In this document: positions 58,302-64,000 of the stretch, piece by piece | Layout: every line of letters starts with the position of its first letter | Numbering within the stretch: the first letter of the stretch is position 1 | NCBI RefSeq assembly: GCF_040730185.1 | Contig: NZ_CP160402.1 | Span: 1-64,000 of the forward strand | Length of the DNA: 64,000 nucleotides | Origin: Streptomyces sp. Je 1-332 | Lineage (GTDB): Bacteria; Actinomycetota; Actinomycetes; Streptomycetales; Streptomycetaceae | Direction: 5' to 3' | Made by a program: the position numbers and the translations under genes | Notes under the pieces: model-generated | What the model was told of the DNA's origin: nothing | The model's input: the letters and a program-made list of their open reading frames with translations, nothing else | Database searches by the model: none

Positions 58302-61280
58302 GTGGCCCAGACAATCGATACACCGTTCGTCGGCCGGACAAGCGAACTCGCCCGGCTCACCGGCGTACTGGAGCGGGCCGCGGCCGGCGACCCGCGCGCC
58401 GTCCTCGTGGCCGGGGATGCCGGCGTCGGCAAGACCCGCATGCTGACCGTGGCCGCAGCGCACGCCGCAACCCTCCACATGACCATCCTGACCGGCCACT
58501 GCGTTGACCTCGGGGACGTCGGCCTGCCCTACCTCCCGTTCACGGAGATCCTCGGTGCGGCTGCCGCCGACGAACGGCTCGCCCCGGCCTTCGCCGCGTA
58601 CCCCGCGGTGGAGCGCCTGATCGGTACGGCAGCGGGGGTGGGCCCCGTGCCCGACGCCGGCAGTCGCCTCCAGCTCTTTGAGGGGATCGCCGGCCTCCTC
58701 GCCGATCTGACGGCCCTGACCCCGCTTCTCCTGGTCATCGAGGACCTCCACTGGGCGGACCAATCCTCGCGTGACCTGCTCCGCTTTCTGCTCAGCCGGG
58801 GTGTCCTCCAGCGGCCCACGCCCAGCGGACCGCCCCACCGGCTCGCGGTCTTCGCCTCGTACCGCGCGGACGACCTGCACCGCCGTCACCCGCTGCGGCC
58901 GCTGCTCGCCGAGTTGGTCAGGCTGCCCGCCGTCGACCGGCTCGAACTGAACCCGCTGGCTGACGCTGACGTGGCCCGGCTCGTGTACGCGCAACGCATG
59001 GGCCCGGTCTCCGATGCGGCGGTTCGCCGCATCGTCGACCGCGCCGAGGGAAACGCCTTCTACGCCGAGGAGTTGCTCGCCGCACTGCCCGAGGACGGCG
59101 AGGGCCCGGACTCAGCCGCCATGCCCAGCGGCCTGGCCGACGTCCTGCTCATCCGGATCGAGCAGCTGACCGAGACTGCCCAGCAGGTTTTGCGCACCGC
59201 GGCAGTGGCCGGGCGCCGGGTCGGGCACGACCTGCTGCGTGACGCCGTACAACTGCCGCAGGAGGAGCTGGAATCGGCGCTGCGCGAGGCAGTCGGGCAC
59301 CAGCTGCTGGTGACCGACGACACCGCGACGTACTCCTTCCGGCACGCCCTCACCCGCGAGGCCGTGTACGCGGATCTGTTGCCCGGCGAACGGGTCAGAC
59401 TGCACGGGGTGTTCGCTGCACTCCTCGCCGGCGAGGACCGTCCGGCGAACAGTGCGGCGGAGCGAGCCCATCACTCACGCGCGAGCCACGACCTGGCCGA
59501 CGCGCTGGCGGCTTCCCTCGAAGCCGCCGACCACGCCCAGCGCCTCCGCGCACCCGCCGAAGAACTGCGCCACCTGGAGACCGCGCTCGAACTGTGGGCC
59601 GTGGTGGACCCGTCCGCGCACCCCGAGCACAGCGACCCGGTCACTCTGACCCTGCGCGCCTCGGCCGCCGCCGCACGCGCCGGTGAGCCCCATCGAGCGG
59701 TCCAGCTCACCCGCTCCGCGCTCGCGCGAGTCGGCTCGGAGGCCGACTCCGAACTCGCCGCCCGTGTGCGCTACACCCTCGCGGGCAACCTGATGCGGAT
59801 CGACCATCTGGAGGCCGCCTTCGCGTACAGCAGCGAGGCGCTCGGGCTGATCCCGGCCGAGCCGCCTTCGCGCACCTGGGTGTGGGCGGCCGCGACCCAC
59901 GTCATGGCGGCCCGTTACGTGGGCCGTGACGAGGACGCCGCACGCGTCGCCCGGCAGGCCCTGGACATCGCCGAACGGCTTCGACTGCCCGACGCCCAGG
60001 CCGATCTGGTGACCTCGCTGGTCGGTCTCGAGGCGCACAACCGGCGTACTCCGCAGGGTCGGGAGCGGCTGCTCGGAGCCCGTGAGCTGGCCCGCGCCGC
60101 CGGGAACTTCCAGGTGGAGATGCGGGCGCTGTACAACCTGGCGATCGGTTGCCACGAGTGCGGCGAGATGGACTCGTGCCTGGCCTGGATCGGCGACGGA
60201 CTCGACCGCGCCCGCCGTGCCGGCCTCCTCTCCTCGCCGTACGCCGTGGAGTTGCGCTATCTGCAGTCCCTGCTGCTCTACACGCTGGGTCGTTGGGACG
60301 AGTGCACGCGAACGGCCGCCGACGATGTCACCCTCCTCACGGCCACTTCCGGGTTCGCGACCGCACCCGCGCTGTACGTCGCTCTGGCGCGCGGCGAGTT
60401 CGACGCGGCGGTCGGCGGCTCCCGCGCACTGCTCGACGGCCCCCCGGACTGGATGGCCTCGCTGGTCGCGAGCGTCGTGCTCACCGACGCCGCGGCGCTG
60501 CGCGGTGACGCCGAGGAGTGTGTACGGCAGCTGGGAGCCGCGGTCGACGCGCTCACGGAAGGTTCGGTCTCCGAGAGGCCCGACGCCGTGGTCCGGCTGG
60601 CAGCGCTCGCTCTGTCAGCCGTCGCGGACGCGGCGGAGGAGTCCCGCCTGGCCGGCGACGCGCCGGGCACCAGTCGCTGGACGGACATGGCGGCCGAGCT
60701 CGTGGAGCTGGCACGCACCACGGCGGCCCACGGCAAGGACGGCCCTGAGCAGGGTCCCGAGGGCCTGGCCTGGTTGGCCCGCGCCCAAGCCGAGGGAGCA
60801 CGCGCCGCCACCGGCCCGGACGTCGCCACCTGGGAGCGGGCGGTGACCGCGTTCGGCTACGGCGAGCCGTACGAACTCGCCCGGTGCCGACGGCGGCTCG
60901 CCGAGGCCCTGCTCACCGTGGGCCGCCGCGAGGAGGCGGCCGAGCAGGCACACGCGGCCCGGGACACGGCCGTGCGGCTCGGCGCCGTACCACTGCGGGA
61001 GGCGCTCGAGGCCTTGATACGACGCGGCCGTCTCGCCGACGCAGCGGCCGCCGGGGAGCGTATCGCCGACCTGAACTCCCGGGAGAGCGAGGTACTGCGG
61101 CTGCTCGGCCGGGGGCGTACCAACCGCCAGATCGGCGAAGAGTTGTACATCAGCGGCAAGACGGCAAGTGTCCACGTCTCCAACATCCTCGCCAAGCTGG
61201 GTGCCGCGAGCCGTACCGAGGCCGTCGGCATCGCATACCGCGAGGGCCTGATCGAGCCGGAGACCAGCGCATCGGACTGA
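58302..61280 (+). CDS. Large LuxR-family regulator with AAA ATPase domain (LAL/MalT type)
   Basis: A 992-residue STAND-type regulator from a GTG at 58302; an ATG at 58152 is open but non-conserved. Walker A is GDAGVGKT at 38-45, Walker B LLLVIEDLHWAD near 140-150, followed by a winged-helix and a long TPR-like helical region (about 330-910). The C-terminal LuxR HTH reads LNSRESEVLRLLGRGRTNRQ, IGEELYISGKTASVHVSNIL, AKLGA. LAL regulators are ligand- and ATP-dependent activators, often of secondary-metabolite clusters. No cluster lies beside it here, so the target is unknown. Confidence 0.93.
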   Translation: MAQTIDTPFVGRTSELARLTGVLERAAAGDPRAVLVAGDAGVGKTRMLTVAAAHAATLHMTILTGHCVDLGDVGLPYLPFTEILGAAAADERLAPAFAAYPAVERLIGTAAGVGPVPDAGSRLQLFEGIAGLLADLTALTPLLLVIEDLHWADQSSRDLLRFLLSRGVLQRPTPSGPPHRLAVFASYRADDLHRRHPLRPLLAELVRLPAVDRLELNPLADADVARLVYAQRMGPVSDAAVRRIVDRAEGNAFYAEELLAALPEDGEGPDSAAMPSGLADVLLIRIEQLTETAQQVLRTAAVAGRRVGHDLLRDAVQLPQEELESALREAVGHQLLVTDDTATYSFRHALTREAVYADLLPGERVRLHGVFAALLAGEDRPANSAAERAHHSRASHDLADALAASLEAADHAQRLRAPAEELRHLETALELWAVVDPSAHPEHSDPVTLTLRASAAAARAGEPHRAVQLTRSALARVGSEADSELAARVRYTLAGNLMRIDHLEAAFAYSSEALGLIPAEPPSRTWVWAAATHVMAARYVGRDEDAARVARQALDIAERLRLPDAQADLVTSLVGLEAHNRRTPQGRERLLGARELARAAGNFQVEMRALYNLAIGCHECGEMDSCLAWIGDGLDRARRAGLLSSPYAVELRYLQSLLLYTLGRWDECTRTAADDVTLLTATSGFATAPALYVALARGEFDAAVGGSRALLDGPPDWMASLVASVVLTDAAALRGDAEECVRQLGAAVDALTEGSVSERPDAVVRLAALALSAVADAAEESRLAGDAPGTSRWTDMAAELVELARTTAAHGKDGPEQGPEGLAWLARAQAEGARAATGPDVATWERAVTAFGYGEPYELARCRRRLAEALLTVGRREEAAEQAHAARDTAVRLGAVPLREALEALIRRGRLADAAAAGERIADLNSRESEVLRLLGRGRTNRQIGEELYISGKTASVHVSNILAKLGAASRTEAVGIAYREGLIEPETSASD

Positions 61281-61671
61281 GCAGCTTCCGTCGCTTCGGG
61301 AGGGTGTCGGAACCGCAGATGGTCGATTGCCCTGCACCGATAGCGACGGACCCGCCTCTCCGATCTACAGAGACGCGCCACGCCACGACCGACACAGGCG
61401 CGCCCCACCTCCCCCGCTCCGCACAGACACTCGCGCCTCCGGTCAAGGCACCGCGGCGATCCCGGCTCCAGGACCGTCCGCCGTCCGTCGAGCGGCGGCC
61501 CTTACCTCAGCTGCGCCCCCCTTCCCCTGAAAGGGCCGGTCAAGGCCATCCGATCGTGTCGTTCTGCATGCTCCCTCCGCGGACAGACATCATCCACCGG
61601 CACAGACCGCACCGACTGCCCGGTGTGCGGGCACCTTGAGGGCGTCCGGTACTACGTCGAGGAGACCTGCT
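61281..61671. other. Gap before the EF-hand gene
   Basis: About 390 bp. The plus-strand frame near 61590-61670 contains a CPVCGHLEGVRYYVEE stretch, possibly the end of a zinc-binding remnant, but no start or stop is credible. No intact gene. Confidence 0.35.
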
Positions 61672-62250
61672 GTGGCCAGTCAGTTCCAACACGACAAGCT
61701 GGAAGCCATGTTCGAGGCCTTCGACGCGGATCGCGACGGCTACCTTCAAGAGAGCGACTTCGAGGCACTCTCTGCCCGCTGGGGACGGCTGCCCGGCGTG
61801 GAGCCAGGCACCGAGCTGCGAGCCCGGGTGGACGAGGTCTGCCGGGGCTGGTGGCACACTCTGCTGGCAGCAGCCGACACCAACCGCGACAACACGGTGG
61901 ACATGAACGAACTCCTCTCCGTGGTCGATCAGTTGCCCACCATGCGGAAGGACGTCGCGGCGACGGCCGACGCCATCTTCGACGCCGTTGACGCGGACAA
62001 GGACGGCCGTATCTCGCCAACCGAACACCAGCGACTCATCGAGACGTGGCACGGACAGCCCCGCGAAACGCGTGACATCTTCCCCCTTCTCGACCACGAC
62101 GGGGACGGTTACCTCACCCGCGCCGAGTTCGCGGCCCTGTGGACCCAGTTCTGGATCAGCGACGACGCCGCAGAACCGGGCAACCTGATGTGCGGCCGCT
62201 TCCCCGGTCTGCCCTCCCCCTCCGGGAGTCCGGCCCCGCCCCAGGCCTGA
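61672..62250 (+). CDS. EF-hand calcium-binding protein (calerythrin/CabB-like)
   Basis: A 192-residue protein with a GTG start and GAGGAG upstream. Four EF-hand loops are visible: residues 18-29 (DADRDGYLQESD), 69-80 (DTNRDNTVDMNE), 107-118 (DADKDGRISPTE) and 141-152 (DHDGDGYLTRAE). Loop 1 ends in Asp rather than Glu, and loop 2 has Asn in place of Gly at position 6, so these may bind weakly. Streptomyces CabA-D proteins buffer calcium and affect aerial growth. Confidence 0.9.
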   Translation: MASQFQHDKLEAMFEAFDADRDGYLQESDFEALSARWGRLPGVEPGTELRARVDEVCRGWWHTLLAAADTNRDNTVDMNELLSVVDQLPTMRKDVAATADAIFDAVDADKDGRISPTEHQRLIETWHGQPRETRDIFPLLDHDGDGYLTRAEFAALWTQFWISDDAAEPGNLMCGRFPGLPSPSGSPAPPQA

Positions 62251-62448
62251 GCAAGCGTTCTGAACCGTTGTCTCATTCAACGTCCGGCCCGGCGTACTCG
62301 ACCATGCGCTCCTGGACCAGAGGGTGCGCGAGTAGACCCTTCGGCAGCTTCGTGGTGGGGTAGATCCGGGCTCGGCCGAGTTGTTCCACGCGCAAGTTCG
62401 CAGCGCGGGTAGCGAAGATGTGAATTCGACTCCGCTGTGAACGTGAGG

Positions 62449-62640
62449 CGGGGCCCGTGCCTTCTTTGGTGAGCGAGCTGGTGACCAACGTCCATCGGTA
62501 TGCCCCTGGACCGTGTCTACTGACGCTGGAGATCAACGAAGGGGCCGTGGCGGTGACGGTGTGGGACAGCAGCACCACGCTGCCCCTGATCATGGGACCC
62601 GACCCCAAGAGTTCACTCCGCGGCAACACATCACCAGAAG
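62449..62640 (+). pseudogene. HATPase anti-sigma-type fragment
   Basis: PSLVSELVTNVHRYAPGP, then LLTLEINEGAVAVTVWDSST and PLIMGPDPK are the N box and following strands of an RsbW-like ATPase. The N-terminal strand and the second glycine box are missing, and the frame wanders into unrelated sequence. A dead relative of the intact gene at 28.9 kb. Confidence 0.65.
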
Positions 62641-62835
62641 CTGCCCATCCATCCGGCCAGGACCGTTGCAGTACTCTCCTGCGTCGCTTCCTCGGCGTCA
62701 CGGGCCTGCGCGTGCGGTGGTGGACGGGCGGTACCTCAGGTGGCGTACGGGGATCAGTGGGAATGTGGGGGGAACTTCGGGGCATTCGGAGGCGTACCTG
62801 ACGTAGGTCATTTTCAGCTGGGGAGGGTGTGGAAC

Positions 62836-63720
62836 ATGCGTGTTTCCAGGATGCGGGGTTCGAAGACGGCAGCCTTCGGGGTGGCGGGGCTGCTGGCCGC
62901 CACGGTGCTGACGGGCTGTGGGTCGGAGGGCTCGGGTGATGACACCGGCTCCGGTTCCGGGAAGAAGACCGAGGGGGCCAAAGGCGGCGGCGAGAAGTCT
63001 CCGTCGCAGGTGCTGCAGGCGACGAACGAAAAGACCGCGGACGCCGGTTCCGCCCGGCTGAAGATCTCCACGATGGTCAGTACGAACGGCAAGAGCGAGA
63101 CGGTCACCGGCTCCGGCGTCATGGACTTCGGGGGCGGCACCAGCAAGCTCACCATGGGGCAGCAGGGCAAGAAGGTCGAGCAGCGCGTCGTGGACAAGGT
63201 CCTCTATCAGAAGCCTCCCAAGGGAAAGGCCCAACTGCCTGACGGCAAGCCCTGGTTGAAGATCGACTTGGAGAGACTGCAGGCCTCCGGGGTGGCAGGC
63301 ACCGATCAGGCCAGCGATCCCTCGGATTCCTTCGCCTACTCCAAGTCGCTGTCCGACAAGGGTGTGAAGCGGGTCGGTGAGGAGGAGATTGGGGGTGTGC
63401 GGACCACGCATTACCGGGTCTCGCTCGACATCGACAAACTCGCCCAGGGGGATCAGAAAGAGGCGGACAAGATGCGTGAGCAGCTGGGCGACTCCGTGCC
63501 GGTGAACATGTGGGTCGATGACAAGGGCCTGACCCGCCGTATGCAACTAGAGATGTCCGCCAAGAACGGAAAGGGATCCGGGGGCAAGGACAAGGTCAAG
63601 GTCGTCATGGACTTCAGCGACTTCGGCACGAACGTCGACGTCGACGTGCCCCCTTCCTCGGACACCGCCGACGTGACGGACAAGGTCATCAAGGAGAGCC
63701 AGGGCCGGCAAAAGGCCTGA
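62836..63720 (+). CDS. Lipoprotein (LppX/LolA-like fold)
   Basis: A 294-residue secreted lipoprotein; the ATG at 62836 follows GGGAGGG. The signal is RGSKTAAFGVAGLLAATVLT and the lipobox LTGC, followed by a Gly/Ser/Lys-rich linker. The mature domain (about 60-290) has the beta-rich pattern of LppX/LprG/LolA-like carriers: SARLKISTMVSTNGKSETVT, LPDGKPWLKIDLERL, GVRTTHYRVSLDIDKLA and VNMWVDDKGLTRRMQLEMSA. It probably binds a lipid or hydrophobic ligand at the outer face of the membrane. No operon partner. Confidence 0.88.
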   Translation: MRVSRMRGSKTAAFGVAGLLAATVLTGCGSEGSGDDTGSGSGKKTEGAKGGGEKSPSQVLQATNEKTADAGSARLKISTMVSTNGKSETVTGSGVMDFGGGTSKLTMGQQGKKVEQRVVDKVLYQKPPKGKAQLPDGKPWLKIDLERLQASGVAGTDQASDPSDSFAYSKSLSDKGVKRVGEEEIGGVRTTHYRVSLDIDKLAQGDQKEADKMREQLGDSVPVNMWVDDKGLTRRMQLEMSAKNGKGSGGKDKVKVVMDFSDFGTNVDVDVPPSSDTADVTDKVIKESQGRQKA

Positions 63721-63941
63721 CCACGGGCGTTCCTGGTGGGCCGTCCCTGGCCGTGGTCAGGGACGACCCGCCCGTCATATCAGGCGAAGTCCGTCTGCTG
63801 TTCCGTTGGTCGGACGGCAAGGTCGCAGCGCGCTCGGATTGACCGTCCCTGCCGCTCCTCGGCCGCGCGCGTGGGCCTGCGGTAGGTCCAAGCGTCATTC
63901 CGGAGCCTCCGCCAAGGCTGTCTCGGTGCCGCCGCCAAGGG

Positions 63942-64000
63942 TCAGCTGAGCCCCAGTGCCTCCGACAGCCCCACCGGTCTGTCGGCCACGTCGACCGTCG
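63942..64000 (-). CDS. Possible gene end running off the right edge
   Basis: The minus strand from the right edge reads TVDVADRPVGLSEALGLS and then a stop at 63942. The style fits the C-terminus of a Streptomyces gene whose body lies outside the window. Too little is present to name it. Confidence 0.35.
   Translation of the reverse strand, partial: TVDVADRPVGLSEALGLS

Noticed and set aside
1..64000. CRISPR array or cas genes
   Set aside because: No regularly spaced repeats of 23-50 bp with unique spacers and no Cas motifs were seen; the tandem repeats found are directly adjacent without spacers.

Overview
The window is very GC-rich, uses GTG starts freely, and its genes are typical of a filamentous actinomycete, almost certainly Streptomyces or a close relative. 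Bases 8-166 are seven back-to-back GC-rich hairpins, six with the same TCC loop and one with TAC. This is the architecture of a Streptomyces linear-replicon telomere. The left edge is therefore read as the end, or nearly the end, of a linear chromosome or large linear plasmid. The first gene is a TtrA-type terminal helicase transcribed toward the end. About 8 kb further in lies an operon whose last two genes have the order and layout of tap-tpg, the telomere-capping genes, but look divergent from the archetypal proteins.

Layout. 0-11 kb: telomere, terminal helicase, a coupled three-gene operon (NA37/YejK-like nucleoid protein, RelA/SpoT synthetase, multi-pass membrane protein), a GNAT protein, an initiator tRNA with a strong terminator, and the tap/tpg-like operon. 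11-16.5 kb: a graveyard of transposase remnants and broken genes around an intact ECF41 sigma factor plus carboxymuconolactone decarboxylase pair. 16.6-18.4 kb: an unusual Ser/Thr kinase fused to an extracytoplasmic endonuclease/exonuclease/phosphatase domain. 19.7-24.8 kb: a GbsR/MarR regulator divergent from an MFS exporter, S9 peptidase and cyclophilin-like operon with a readable promoter and operator. 25-38 kb: three identical 885-bp IS5-family insertions with intact 3-bp target duplications. Around them are a toxin-antitoxin pair, RsbW-like and STAS regulators, a MarR/FAD-monooxygenase pair and a TetR/quinone-oxidoreductase pair. 38-47 kb: small enzymes, IS and prophage remnants, a lower-GC membrane-protein gene and a MerR/MFS pair. 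47.7-54.7 kb: a coherent operon of GntR regulator, ferredoxin, ABC importer and an AprA/fumarate-reductase-like flavoprotein with a C-terminal HEAT-repeat extension. 55-64 kb: SMI1/KNR4 protein, DUF4236 protein, GNAT, a large LuxR-type ATPase regulator, EF-hand protein, broken anti-sigma kinase and a lipoprotein.

Gene function. The terminal helicase, Tap-like and Tpg-like proteins would together maintain and possibly transfer the linear end. The NA37-RelA/SpoT-membrane operon is the best candidate for an undescribed defence or stress system, although its function is inferred only from domains and coupling. Most of the rest is what is expected of a chromosome arm: regulator plus exporter or oxidoreductase pairs, mixed with decaying mobile DNA. 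Many genes are broken by frameshifts, truncations, a 25-bp tandem duplication and IS insertion, which fits a fast-evolving terminal region. Sequencing error cannot be excluded for the single frameshifts.
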